Assembly: GCA_900239685.1 (NCBI GenBank)
Contig: OENT01000460.1
Span: forward strand, 49,086-113,085
Length of the DNA stretch: 64,000 bases
Direction: 5' to 3'
DNA from: Rotaria macrura
Taxonomy: Eukaryota > Rotifera > Eurotatoria > Philodinida > Philodinidae
The position numbers and the translations under genes are program-made. The notes under the pieces are model-generated. The model did not search any database, was not told the origin of the DNA, and saw only the letters and a program-made list of their open reading frames with translations. This document shows, one piece after another, positions 28,504 to 41,362 of the stretch. How positions within the stretch are numbered: the first letter of the stretch is position 1; the number at the start of each line of letters is the position of its first letter.

Positions 28504-30316
28504 TCTGTCATTAGTGCCAAATCATTTATTCTTTTTCGCTTATGCCATTCGATCACACAAAATCTTTTTTTTTGTATTGTACATGTGAAAATATGTACAT
28601 AGACAAAGTTCTATTATCATCGGTCGAAGCTTTGATCTAATCGAAATAAAATTTTATAATTACGTTGAAATAAATGATTCATAATTCTATACAAACTATC
28701 AATGTTGACGTATAGAGATTATCCATATCGATTGTATTGAATGATTTTAAAATTGATTCGAATACTTTTTTCTATAATCTCGATCAAATTTTCTAATCCA
28801 AATTAGATAATACTTCTAAAAGAATGAAGTAGTCTAAGTTAATTCTCGTGAGGTACTAGTTTGTCACGGATTCAATCCAATTTTCAATCGAATCAACAAG
28901 TTTTTGTTATAAAAAAAATACTAATGCTTGTTGTGTTTTTTATTCTCTTGTATGATTTCTCTCAAATGTTTGCCATATGAGCAGAGTCAGAGAATTATCA
29001 TAAAATTTGAATTAGATTTGAAAATTTGTTTCTAGTTCATGTATGTAGTAAAATAAGGCTTCGATTGTAAAAAGTTGTATACAATTTTCTAGTTCAGATT
29101 TATATCAAAAGCAAAGTTAATTAAATCATTACTCTCAATGAGCAATAAAAGCATCATCGATCATTTCCATAGAAAGAAAACCGAAAACAAAAATCATCGA
29201 TTAGAAAACTGTTTTTCCAAGTGATGTTCTCATTGTGTCATATTGACCTTTTAACACTTGATAGATATAGATAACAAGTACAAGCTAAACAAAATGATAC
29301 TTGTTTACATGAAAAAATTTAATATTCTATTTAGATTTGTGTAGGAGTGACAATCGTGTTTCTTTTTTTATGTTGGAATGTTTTTTTGATCAACTGAATA
29401 ATTAGTTTTAGTCGACATGTAAATCAATGTACATTTAATCATGAGTTGTCATTAACTACACTCAAACATCTATGATAACGACTTTAGTCAAATATTTGCC
29501 ATTGATTCGAGCATTCAAAATGACGAGTCTGTAAAAATTTGTGGTCGTTTCATTGAGCTCAATACGATTTTGTTTCATGACAAAATGAAAATAACTTTAC
29601 CGAACTCAAAATTAAACGAACAGATTTTTCAACATTGTAATATTTCATAGATATGATACCTGCGCATAATTAGTTGTTTAGAAATATCGTATGCATAATT
29701 TATTTCAAATAACTATCGGCAACAAAAAATGAATATTTGCTGTAGCCAAGTAGCTGCACAATAGTTTCTAAAGTAGAATACAATTCGTACAAAGTTGGAG
29801 CAATGCCTTGTTGAAAAGATTACTTTTGTTTTTACTTTGAAAACTTATTCAATTATTTTCATGATGAAAAAAAATAATTCCACAGGCTTCTGCCAAAGCA
29901 AATAACAATTTCGGCAAATATAAAAAAGAAATAATATACACATGTCTGTTTCTCATGTTTCTCTCTGAACTATTTATACAATTTTTTTCACCAATGTCGA
30001 CATTATCAGATGACGATGAATCAACTGAATGCATGCGTTGATTCAAAATTGCACACAGTTTTGATTATACTAAGCAAACTCATAAAATTTAATGATTCGA
30101 TTCTTGCATTAACTTGTAATTTAATAAAAAAAAAAAGAAAAGGAACTGCATCTATGAATAGTTCTTTCTTTACTTTATGTGGAAAAAAGAAAATCAGAAG
30201 ACACAGTAACGGAGAAAGAAAAAGAGCAATGATTTTTTTAAAGAAAAAAGGAGAGTGATTGAAATGAATAATAATATTTCTGTTGTAGATTTCATCTGTG
30301 TAATAACTCGACGAAA
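28504..30316. other. Intergenic region
   Basis: It begins with the 3' region of TMEM26 (AATAAA near 28644 and 28669). The rest is AT-rich. Open frames on both strands at 29849-30347 overlap and encode Lys-rich or Phe-rich low-complexity strings. No gene is called. Confidence 0.55.
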
Positions 30317-33300
30317 ATGAATTACATATCTCCTGAATCGATTCCATATCAATTCGACAAGTTGAGTGTTACGTCTACAGTAGTTGGCGTAGGCAAGACA
30401 CGTGAACAATACTTGAAGTTATTCTCACGGTATCTATTCAATTCTTTTCTCATCGTCTATGAATATACTGCTCTCATGTTTAGAGCATGTATTTCACCGG
30501 AAAATGATCGACCATATACAATTCCAATGTCAGGACTCTACGATACAACAAATACGAGCACAAGTTTAATTTTACTCAATCAACGTTTTAGAAATGTCAG
30601 AAAATGATTTATATAAATGACTAATTTCTTTGTAAATTATTTTTAGTCACATTTACGTGAGAAAATTTTACTTGAAGAGCTCTCCAATAAGCCTCGAAAA
30701 CAGTTCGATTATGAAAGTTTCATTGAAATTGAAAAACCAAAGCCAAGACCTAAGAAGTAAATCTCTTGTCTATCATGAATAGATCGATTAAAATAAAATT
30801 ATTTGTAGAAAAAGTCATATGCCAAGTATTTCAATTGATCCTCATCGACATTTTGAAAGTATTATTATTCAGTATTGTTGTACTTTCTGTTTTTTCCAAT
30901 TCTTATTCAGGGTCAAACCAAATATTGGCACAATCGTAGATGTACAAGTTCATGTGTAATCAGTGATATGGGCGATATTTCTCATCTAGAAGCACATGGA
31001 ACAACATCATTGCGTTAGTTTTTCGTTTTCACTGTCTAAAAACATTGAAACTATTCTATTTTTATGAAGATTTCTCACGAAGAAAACAAAAACGATCTCT
31101 ATCTACTCATTCTCGTTCATCATCGAGTATTCATAAACAAGAAAAATATCAAGAAGAATCTCGACCCGATCCCTATGTCATGGATTCTTATCAACATTAT
31201 AGTGATACAGAAGAAAAAACGAAACAATTTCAATCAGATTTACAACAATATCCAATTAAAGAAGAAGTCAATCAACGTTTAAAGTCAGGTGTAAATCGTC
31301 GTAAATTACCATTGACGGCAAATCAACAATTACTTTTAGTAGAAAAATATCATGTAAATAAAGAAAATCAAATGGAAGCTTTCATTTATATATATATATA
31401 TGTATATTTATTCATTCTATTTCGTTCGTCGACAAATAGGTTTATGATGTGACAGATTCTAAAATACGTCGAAATAATTCTTACTCACAAAATCTAAGTG
31501 GTCGTTTAAAAGCAGGTAGAGTTTTATTGTTCGATATATTAAGTGTATCAAAGTTAGCAAGATAAATTTAATGAGAGAACTACCTTTGTTTACGTAAACT
31601 ACTAGTTATGGCTTCATTCAAAAACATATATATCATAAAAATATTTTAATCATAGAATCTTTCTCATGAAATATAGTTGATTCAATACAAGAAAAAAAAT
31701 AGTTCAATGGTCATCTTGAACAAGATAACGATTTTAAGAAAAAGAATTTTTATTAAACGAATCTCAATGTTTGATATGTATGCACCTACGAATACGTCTT
31801 TGCAAAAATGTCAAACTGTCTTACGTTAGACCGTGTGGCTGACTTATAAACCAATCCAACTTTCTTTATTGGAAAGAGTGATGTCTGAACGACAAGTTTT
31901 CTACCAGACGTATTTTCCCAAAATGTATCTGAGAACGAGGAAAAGTCCTAATCCAAGCGCCTCTATAGAAAGTTCTTGCAACGATTTTTCAACTTCAAAA
32001 TTTTGTATTTCTCAATTATTTCGAGCTCCATGTATCAAACTTGAACAAAAAAAAAACACATAAAAATGTAGAGAATCAAAATCTCTATCGATATCAACAT
32101 TGGTCAAAGTTGTAGATTCGTTCTTGACTCTTGAATCAGAAACATTTTAAACATGACGTTTATTCTATGATCGAGTATTTTGCAAAAACTATCACTTCGC
32201 AAGATAATCACTCATTATCTTCAAAAATCATGTATGGACTCAATTTAGTCTGCGTTAATGGTTCAAAATATTTTTTTTATCGTTGTGCAATGATCACGTA
32301 ATGCGAACGACGAAATTAGTTAGTCTCTTTGAGAGAAGAACATATCGTTTGGTACAATCATCAAGACTAAATTTAACTTCCGATATATACCAATGGAAAG
32401 ACCATTGTTTATGCTACAGATATTATTATTTTAAGTGTTTTCTGATTTATCTTCTGATTAAAAACAAATTATAGAAAATAGAGAACAACGTTGCTCCATA
32501 GTATAGTTGCAAGAACGTTTTAAGAGGTGCTTTGATTTACACTTTTCCTTGTTCTCAGATTCATTTTGAGAAAATAAGTCTGGTAGAAAATTTGTTGTTC
32601 AGACATAACTCTTTCCATTAAAAAAATTTTGATTGGTTTATAAGTCAGCCACACTGTCTAACATGAGACAGTTTGACATTTTTGTGAAGACTTTTGCATC
32701 GCTTACTCGTTGTACAAAATCGATGATCGCATTGATACTCAGGAGGGGCGGCAGAGCGTCGTCAAACTAGGTGAGACTCAAAATATTTTTACATAAAGTA
32801 AGCTAGGAGAAATTTTTGAACCACGATGCTTGAAACGACCATTTCTCTTTCATCGATGTTAATTGCGATTCGGATCCGGTCGCTGACACGTACACTATTG
32901 ATGACGCACAACGGGCTAATTCACACTTTGATAACTGTTCTTCTGGCTCATCATCGACAACGATAGGTGATGTATCTTCATGTGGAATTTCTTCATTATT
33001 TTCATCGTCGGTCGACGCTGATCAATCAGCTGTCGATTTAGTATACTCTGTTGACTTTTTTTGTTTCCTCTTTTTCACGGTGTTCATAAACCAGCTTGGA
33101 AAACACTAAGCATGTTGGGAAGAAAACATGAAAAAGAGGGAAAATATCTAAACATCACAAAAAGAGAAAGGTCCAAACGAAGAAAATGAAAGAAAATAAG
33201 TTATACATATGATATATGTACGTCAACAAGTCAATATTCTTGTCTCTATTCTGTCCAGATTCTTGTTTTGCTGAGAAATCTGTGAAGATTTTTTTTTTAT

Positions 33301-35226
33301 ATCTTCGATGACTATAGGCAAGAAATCTTGAATCTACAAAGAATCTTACATTTTTTGAAGTCTTGGGCTGACTCTTTTCAATATAGTCTACGGTTTTTCC
33401 TTGGCTAATCTGATCAGATTCTTGCATTCTTTTTTTGAATTAGTGCGTACACTATAATACGATTTGTCGTCATCAACGTTTTTGTCAGTAAATAGTTTTC
33501 ACGATAAAAATATAACTGAAAAAAATAGTGCTAGAATGATAAATTTTATTTCCATAGCTTAGACAAACGACAAAAAGTACAGAATGATACAAGTAACGAC
33601 ACGACAAAAAATGCGAACAAAGGCAGTTATCAAACTGACAATTTTAATAGAGAAATGACAGTGTTTCGAGAAAAGAATAAAAATCTATTGAAATATTCAG
33701 CAACTGCTCACTGCTACAAATCTTCTTCGTCAAGTTCATCATTTATAGGCTTAGAAAAAGCTAAATAAACTAATAAATTTCATCATAAGATATTAGTATA
33801 TACTTATCGTTAATTTGCAACAAATAGGAGCCGCATGCATTTCAATATTTCTTATTCATTTCATCATATTAGCGGTTTGGCTTTGTGTGAACGAATGCAC
33901 GATAAAATGAGTATTAGAAATTTATATAGAGTGTAAAGAACAGCAGAATGATATTCCTCTTGCTATTCTGTTAAGAATCTTTCTATCTATCTTTCATCGA
34001 TAGAAAGAGTCCTGACTGAACTTCAAGACTAAATAGAATCTTGACAGATTACTAAGCAAAAAACGATTTTGGAAAGAATAGAGACAAGAATATTGACTTG
34101 TGAACATAGATATATGTGAGAATATATATCTGAACGTGTCAGGTACTTAACCTAACACATTCTTTGAATAAAAAATAACAATATTCACTCCGAAATCAAG
34201 TGAGACTGAGCCTTTCCAGTTAAAAGCTAGGTGAGGCTCAAGCCTCACAGGTCTCAATGGCTCCGCCGCCACTGATACTCAGTTAGATTTCAAAATGATC
34301 GATCAGCATCTTGACATACAAACTTAACGGATAAACGTTTCTCATATCCTACATGATACTTGGCAAGAAGTTTTCTGATATTCTCTAAACCACACTCTAC
34401 TGGTTGAAATATCGATGATCGACTCTTAAATCTTTTGTTTATTTTTCTTATCACTTACATAGTAGTCACTTACTTTTTCTGTTTATTTCATAAAATTATT
34501 ACTTGAGGCTTGTTGTAAAAGGTTTTGATTTTCATATTGAACTCATCGAAAGTATATCATTTCGAGAACATCACCAGAAATTGTCATAACTAAAATATTC
34601 TATCAGAATACTAAAATAACCAGAAGAACAGCATGCTAAGAAAAATAAGTTGAGAGTTTATATAGAATCTACTGTCTCATTCACGCTTGATGTTAAGTCT
34701 ATGAAAAAAATCACGCATTCTCATTTGTTTCTGCCGTTCGAATAGAAGTGAAACTGAAAATAAACAAGTATTTTGAAAATTATGTCTCTGATATATTTAC
34801 TCTTTGCCAAATTATCTCTGAGTTAGTTTTTGATATGCAAATTCGAGTATTTTCCATTGTTTGTTTTAATTTTAGATTTCAATTGCAAACCAAAATATCG
34901 TGAGTAACTTTAAAATCGAATTCTATAAATTTGATGATTTTTTTTCAGGCTTGAACGATGCTCGTGATTATGGTCGATACGCAAAATTTCTGCCAGTGTC
35001 ACGTTCAACAACTCCTAATTCTTTATTTATGAAATCATTCGATAATAAAAAGCAAACGTAATTAATTTTCTTACATGAAAATGTTTTTTGTTTGAATTCT
35101 ATTTTATTTTAATTTAGGATAAACAATAATGTTCTGAAATCATTTCATATGAATAACAATAAACTTCCCGTTACTGTTCTTCCTCGTCAAGAACTAAAAC
35201 AAACAACGACAGCACTACCAATTTAG
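30317..35226 (+). CDS. Uncharacterised basic, Ser-rich protein
   Basis: Not recognised. The likely start is ATG 30317. Probable exons: 30317-30429, 30484-30595, 30647-30756, 30809-30858, a piece ending at 31013, 31070-31353, 31440-31515, 34949-35057 and 35118-35226 (stop TAG). The frame is consistent at all joins except that between 30858 and 31013. There the strong acceptor at 30910 gives a stop in phase; splicing to AG at 30990, or from 30871 to about 30938, keeps the frame. The product is soluble, rich in Lys, Arg, Ser and Gln, with no membrane segment. Visible stretches include GVGKTREQYLKLFSR, EELSNKPRKQFDYESF, RSLSTHSRSSSS and DARDYGRYAKFLPVSR. The 3.4-kb intron 31516-34948 carries two mobile-element remnants. 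Low-complexity composition suggests a disordered scaffold; the function is unknown. Confidence 0.6.
31795..32696. mobile_element. Foldback element with ~190-bp inverted arms
   Basis: The left arm (about 31795-31985) and right arm (about 32503-32696) are inverted copies, roughly 80-90% alike by eye. Shared words include AAAATGTCAAACTGTCT, GTGTGGCTGACTTATAAACC, TTTTCTACCAGAC and AGTTCTTGCAAC. The central 0.5 kb is unique, AT-rich and shows no transposase. The structure is that of a non-autonomous foldback or MITE-like DNA transposon. No target duplication was identified. It lies in the long intron of the gene at 30317. Confidence 0.8.
32743..34274. mobile_element. hAT-like non-autonomous DNA transposon with 8-bp target duplication
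   Basis: ATACTCAG lies directly outside both ends (32735-32742 and 34275-34282). The left end reads GAGGGGCGGCAGAGC. The reverse complement of the right end reads CAGTGGCGGCGGAGCC, so the termini match imperfectly over about 15 bp. An 8-bp duplication and a CAG-type end with GGCGGC are hallmarks of the hAT superfamily. Direct copies of CTAGGTGAGRCTCAA lie just inside both ends. Inside, an open stretch at about 32840-33108 encodes a Ser/Asp-rich peptide that could be a transposase N-terminal remnant, and an inner inverted repeat (about 33190-33295 against 34010-34135) suggests a nested element. No full transposase is present, so the copy is non-autonomous. Confidence 0.75.
33190..34135. repeat. 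Inner inverted repeat inside the hAT-like element
   Basis: Arms of about 100 bp at roughly 33190-33295 and 34010-34135 are inverted copies. The best-conserved words are CAAGTCAATATTCTTGTCTC on the left and its complement near 34085-34105. It may be a nested foldback element or subterminal repeats of the host element. Confidence 0.65.
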
Positions 35227-35312
35227 AATTAAATAATGACTTGAAGGTTCTTTTTATTTGCAAAATAAAAATCAAACAGAAAGAAAAACAATGTGTGGAT
35301 TGTCAATTTTTT

Positions 35313-36924
35313 TTATTCATCTTCGATTGACTGAGTAACATTTTCAGGTGGTAAATCTTTGTATTCGTACGAATTAGAATACTGTTCAACATAGGAATTG
35401 ACTAATGGAAGAAATGAAAAATCTGCATATGTATTTTTCAAAACAAATTTATTATTTTTCAATGCAAATTTCCAATGTCCTCTACATGTTGGCATTGGCC
35501 ATATTAAATCAACCGATGTCTTACGTTCATCTCCATATGTTTGAATACGTTCGATTAACTTTTGAGTAATAATATTTGCTACGTCAAAAGTATAATCGGC
35601 AAATTTAAAATTTATCTGATACAGTTGTACTAAGAATGTCGGCTTTTCAGAATCATGTGTTAGTTGTAAACAAACCGAACCAACAGGAGTATCATGATTA
35701 GTTGCATAAAGAATGTAACGCTCGATTTCATCTCGTTTTTTAGTCATCATATTAAAAATATTCGTCTTCTCACGTTCACATAATGTTTGATAACGTATTG
35801 TTGAACCAGTTATTAGTATGATCAGAGGACAAATCGTACGTAGTAATGATATAAAATAACTGTAATCAAAATTATTCGTTTGATAATTTACTATAAGTAA
35901 TGTTGCCATGAATAGCCAACTGTTATGAAATGGTATGTCAACTATCGACGAGAATATATATTTAGAATCATTATCAAGTAAAAATTGCCAATCTGTTTCA
36001 AATCTATCAGGTGATTGATTTTGATTGTCAGTACTAAGGAAGAAAAAACAAAGACGAACTCCTAAAATATTGCATAATAATTTTCCCGTATCATCATCTG
36101 ATACGTAGTATCATTTTCAAGTCAATGAAAAAAAGATATGATTCAGAAACTTCCCATGACTAGATAGATTTCTAGCTGAAATGGCAACTTCTTTTTTGAA
36201 CAACATGAATAATCGATGGAAACTTTGTTGACTTGATACGTTTCTCGGAAATCGAGAAATCTCAATCGGTTATGAATTATTGAAAAACCATATTATTTGT
36301 ATCAGAATAATGAAAGAACCAAATGAGAGCCGAATGTATTAACTCATACGAATTTTGACTTCTTCGTGAAATCTTAACTATGCTTTTACGTATGATAAGT
36401 TTTCTCACTGGATCAGTTATCAAATAAATGTTTATCAGTGATATAAACATGATGAAATACACTGAATAAACTGCACATAAATACCTTCATTGACAGAAAT
36501 AATAAGATTATTTCAATCTACGATATCACTACGAAAATTGCTTGCTGACATGATTTGTTGCGCTAAAGTATATTGAACGATGCAAAAAGAACGTTTTCCT
36601 TCCATTGAATTCTCATTGACAACTCTAGTGCTATGCTAAGACTCACTTTGCTACCATCGTCGTTGGTGAATGCCATGCCAAGGCATCTATAAAGATTTTC
36701 TCTTCTGGCTTTTTATTATTTACTCGAGCCTTAAGCCATGCATTTTGGAAATAATTAGCTATTTTCGATATGCAATAAACTGAACATAAAAATGATATAG
36801 CACCATGGAAACCAAGCCATTGATTAAAAACACGTGTTAATATTGAATACAATACTATATTGAGAGCTGATCGTGTAACTGTGCGTATCGCAGCGAATAA
36901 CACGACGAATAAAGGGACCAGCAT
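35313..36924 (-). CDS. Membrane protein, possible acetyltransferase-like C-terminus
   Basis: Two exons on the minus strand: 36924-36647 and 36033-35313, joined in phase with GTGAGT and CCTTAG signals, giving 332 residues. An in-frame TAA just upstream supports the ATG. The N-terminal 50 or so residues hold two hydrophobic stretches (PLFVVLFAAI, AISFLCSVYCISKIA). A third membrane segment lies at about 155-180 (YFISLLRTICPLIILITGS). The C-terminal part is soluble. YILYATNHDTPVGSVCLQL resembles strands of GNAT N-acetyltransferases, and ALKNNKFVLKNTYADFSFLP resembles their final substrate-side segment. NAT8/camello proteins share the layout of a membrane anchor plus a GNAT fold, but a clear acetyl-CoA loop (RxxGxG/A) is not seen, so this is a weak proposal. 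It converges on the gene ending at 35226, only 86 nt away. Confidence 0.65.
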
Positions 36925-39900
36925 AACTATCAGTTTCGATGATTGTTAGTAGATGAAAAAATATCTAAATACAAAAAAGGAAGAAAATTATCAGCTGAAC
37001 CGTAGCACGATGCTGTTTTTAAATGTCAGATTTCGTTCAAGATTTATTCGCATGTTTATCATTATGAAAAAAAAAATAGAAAATTTCAATTCAAAATCAA
37101 TTAGATTTCACAAAAGACAAAACAGAGATGGCTACAGGTCATTCGATTTCTTTCTGATGCTCAATGTTTCAAAGAGATTTGTTAGAGAATTCATAAGTAA
37201 CATATTTTCTCATACACGAACACAAATAAAATGCACATAAGAGCATTCAAAAGATGACGCATTGTATAACATTCAAAACGATACTGCCAGTCAGTTTGTT
37301 TTTCGTGTGAAACCTAGATAAAGATATTTCGAAATAAAACAAGATAGAACTTCGCATAATTATTTCATTTATTCGACATACCTCATACAAAAAGAAGCAA
37401 AAAATTTCATCAAAATCGATGAGTAAAGATCTAGAAATGAACAAAATCATTTGTAATAAATCGCTTCATTGGTTTCATCCGTACACACGAGGCTTGTTCG
37501 AATCACTCACATACAAAACCGAATGAAAAAGTGATAAAAAGAAATACATGTCGCTCATGTATGTCATACACATTTTTTCCTTGCTCGATTCTTTTATCAG
37601 GACACAAACTATCGTCGAGAAAGATACCAGCTGTGTTTGAAGAAATATACGAAAAATAACATCGATCAATACCACAATCAAATATCGTTGGCTGAATAAA
37701 AAGAAGGTAATTGAAGAAACATGTCCGCTGTATCAGCAGAAAAATTTTCAAAAACGATGAATCATCGACGAAAAAAAAACTTTTCAATTTTTACTTCATT
37801 CTGAACTCACTCGAGTGATTTGATACTGAACATGAACAAGAATATAAATATAACATTACAAAAAAAAATGTACTATTCAAAAATAAGAATGGCACACTTA
37901 AAGTTACTCAGACCTACTATGATGAATAGTAATGGGTGTTTTTATAAATTGAATAACTTTCATATTTAGTATCAATACACGATTAGACTATCGACTGACT
38001 ATTGATCATTGCAAAGTACTCTTTATAACGAGTTTGATAAGTGCATTGCATTTCGTTGAAGACAAAGAATTGTACTCAGATTGCTGATGGTTCTAATAGA
38101 AAATGTTCACAACTAATTTATTTCGGTCTGATATGATCATTTTCAAGAAAAGCATAGAACTTATCTGAAGATCGTTTAATTTCAGGAATATGACTATTCG
38201 TTTGGGTTAGATTTACACCGAAGGTCATTTATTAAAATCTTGAAAAGTTCCTGTTACTATTTATTTCTTATTACAATAACCAACTGATCTTCTTTACCTA
38301 ACATTTACCAAAGAAATTTTCGACAGCACTAACTCTTCTCGGTACTCTGAAAGATTAGCACACGATAGGGATCAATCAAAGATTAACCTAATCATTGATT
38401 GGTAGGAAATAGAACGTTTTTCAAGGAGAATCATATCGATACTTGTCATAGTTGATGAGAGAGAAAGTATCGATGATTGTGCCATTTCTACTCACTCAGT
38501 TTAATAGTACCATTCGAAAGAACCTAAAGTTTCTCAAAAGTTCTGCAGCAAAATGAATCATGTTATCTTCAAGCAAAACACTCTTTCGTGTTTCGCGTAG
38601 GCACAATGACGAGATTTTATCTTCATTTTGGATTTCTGAGTTAATAATAGCTTATTTCAATCATCATTGATGATAAAGCTGACATGTAGACTATTGAGAA
38701 TATTGCAAGTCAGGAGAAAGAAAATCGACACTGTGATAGAATGAAGCTATCTCTCATCATGTAAGAAGTACCTATTCTTCACTAATAGAATTCATGAGAT
38801 GGCAATGGTCTAGTCAAATACAAACGCTCCCATTTCACTGTCTTATGACTATTCTGCAATCGGAAATCAAATTTTCATAGTGACTAAAACATTTGACTAA
38901 TAGAGCTTATTTAAAATAAGTGATTTTATACTTGTCACTATTTCCAAAACATAATAGATCAATCGTTTCATAAATCTGTACCAGGAAAGTTCATCAGACT
39001 ATATTGAAAAATACGAAAATGACTGAAGAATGCTACTATGTCATTGTCACCTCTAAGCTAATGACTCGTCTTTCGATAGATCGTCAATAGATCAAAAATG
39101 AAACACACTTGTCTCACTTGCTTCTGCCTTTCGAAATGAAAGACATTGCAGCAGAGAACTAAATCTTTGAAAGTTCTCCTGTTCGAAAAACAAGTTTCTC
39201 TGCATTACTATCTTTAAATCAATCCCAGTCATTGTACATCAATCGATCTTTCTACTAAGAAACAATACAGTACTGATGAGAATAGAGAAGATGAATTCGT
39301 GCAATAAATCAAAATTCATGTTTTGTTTTCTAAAGTAAAATTCTAGCTGACTTTGCTGAGAAATCGCTCCGTTCATTAGAAACCATTGAGTGATTGAAAC
39401 ATGTATAAAAACGTTTTCCCTAATTATATTCGATAAGAAAAATCAATCAACGTAGTATTCCATTTGGTCAACATGTCCGATATTAGCTCGTTACAAGTAT
39501 GTTTAGTCATGATAACTTATCTACATTAATCAAATAATCAACAATCATTTTTTTTCTGGGCTTTGTTTAGAATAATTCTACGATTAAATAAAATACTTCG
39601 TTTTCATATCGTTTTTAGCTGAACAAAAGCAACGGATTTCCATCCAAAAACAAATCATTTCATAGCTAGATGTTCAATCATAGACGAACTTTCCAACGGA
39701 TTCATTGATCAGAATTAAAATCACCAGCATATCGATAATCATATTACTGCTGTAAACTAAATAATAACATTGATAAGAATTTCAATGTTCATATAATACA
39801 AAATTTCTTGAATAAGTCAATAGTCTATTTCGTATTTTACTACTCAGCACCATAACATGAAATATAATAATTGTCTCGCTGATTAAACGATCCATTTGAA

Positions 39901-41362
39901 TTTATATTGTTGTAAAACATCTTACTTAGTTAAGTAGTTGCTTATCAATTGTAAAGCATCCTTTCATCGTGGTCGGCGTAGACAAATTTTGCTCTTTCAA
40001 AACAGTAAATGATGTGACAATATTTTAAATCGATTTTGTTTCCAAAGATAGCGTGTTAGACTTTTTACGAAGAATACTTATCGATGATAGATTTTATGTT
40101 TTTAAAGTTCTGAAATAAATTTCAAAGAGAGTATCTATTCACTTCACTAGATAATTTGGTCTTTTTTTTTAGCAGGGTTCATATCGACATGAGAAGTAAA
40201 ATTTTTAAATGAATTATCGAAGTTGAAACTCGACTTGTCTCCAAAGGTTTAGAATAGATGTATCATCATTACAAACAAAGATTTGACAAACAAATAAAAT
40301 AATTTTATTTATTTATGACGAAAATTTAAAGTTTTAGTATCTGTATTCTATCCAATCAGAGGTGAGAGAGCCCTCTACAAATCGAGAGTTTATGAAACCC
40401 ATGTATTAGACATGTTAAGTAAAAGTACATTGAACTTAGCTTATGACGATACTAAAACGTTTTGATGAAAAACTATTTCGCGTAGTAGGTATGGATTTAT
40501 GACTCGACTAGCTTCGATACCACTAGAAACGCGGTGTTACGTTGGTAACACCCACACGTAACACGGCAAAAACAGTTGTAAAGGTCAAGTGCATCAAAAA
40601 TCAATCGATTGCACTTCTCATCATTGATTCAATATGAAGTTTCAAGATACTTGTCAGGTCAATTATCTTCTTCAAATTTTGGAGCCCTAGGTAAATATTT
40701 CAGTTTAATTTTGCACTAAAGATCATAGCTAGTATAAATGAGAAACTTTTCTAAGTCTATGACTTAAAAGGGAATAAATTTCAAGTTTTACATCTTATCA
40801 GGTTTTATCTCTTTAAAATGTCGATTAGATATTTTATTAGAAATATGTAATGACTGTTAAATTTTGTTTATTTGAATGAGTCATTCGTGTGTATGCGTGA
40901 TACTATACCGAAGATTCCTTTAGTTAGTCATTGCACACCAAGTTAGAAAAGCTTTTCATTTTTCTGGAACCTGTGCTCTTATTTTCTTATCAGTTTTTGA
41001 AATGGTCTAATTGATATGATCCATCCATACTGTAATCCTACTGACGATAGATAACACATGTATACATTTGTTTTGAAATATTCCAAAGTCAACTGACACA
41101 TAGTTTACTCGTAAAAGTAAGTAGGCGAACAGAGAATGGTGAAGACATGTGACCTATTACATCTTTTTTCCCTCTTATCTTTGACATCCTTTCACACTAT
41201 GTAAAAAGTAAACTAGGAAAAAAACTGGTGAAACAAAAGAATCATTTCTCTTTTTCTCATGCCGTCCGCTGTCGGCTTACAAAATGCAAAATAAAAAGAA
41301 TATATATATATAAACAACTACTAATAGTCTATTTTTTTGTTTTTTTTTCTTTCTAGAAAAAT
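36925..41362. other. Intergenic region, no gene recognised
   Basis: About 4.4 kb of AT-rich DNA. Open frames at 36953-37240 (+) and 37247-37787 (-) are low-complexity and overlap on both strands, so they are not called. The one distinct structure is a cluster of GTGTTAC/GTAACAC inverted repeats at 40533-40564. A TTTTTTTCTTTCTAG acceptor-like stretch just before 41363 hints at a 5' untranslated intron of the next gene. Confidence 0.5.
40533..40564. repeat. Nested inverted repeats of GTGTTAC/GTAACAC
   Basis: GGTGTTAC (40533-40540) and GTAACACC (40545-40552) form a perfect 8-bp stem with a 4-nt loop. GTGTTACGT (40534-40542) can instead pair perfectly with ACGTAACAC (40556-40564). The two hairpins are mutually exclusive. 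The local base content is more GC-rich than the surroundings. The function is unknown. Confidence 0.7.

Noticed and set aside
30430..30483. In-frame continuation between the first two exons of the gene at 30317
   Set aside because: The 54 nt are a multiple of three and lack a stop, but they start with GTATCT, end with TTTAG, and interrupt a natural FSR-ACISPEND join. An intron is preferred, though read-through cannot be excluded.
31354..31401. TA-repeat coded extension (FIYIYIY) of an exon in the gene at 30317
   Set aside because: A GTAAAT donor just before it gives a normal 86-nt intron in phase; using the TA repeat would leave a 38-nt intron.
36953..37787. Open frames of up to 95 codons on both strands
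   Set aside because: Lys/Phe-rich low-complexity products, overlapping on opposite strands, without family similarity.
36925..41362. CRISPR array or tandem repeat array
   Set aside because: No regularly spaced repeats were seen; the only structured repeats are the short hairpins at 40533-40564, and the sequence is eukaryotic.
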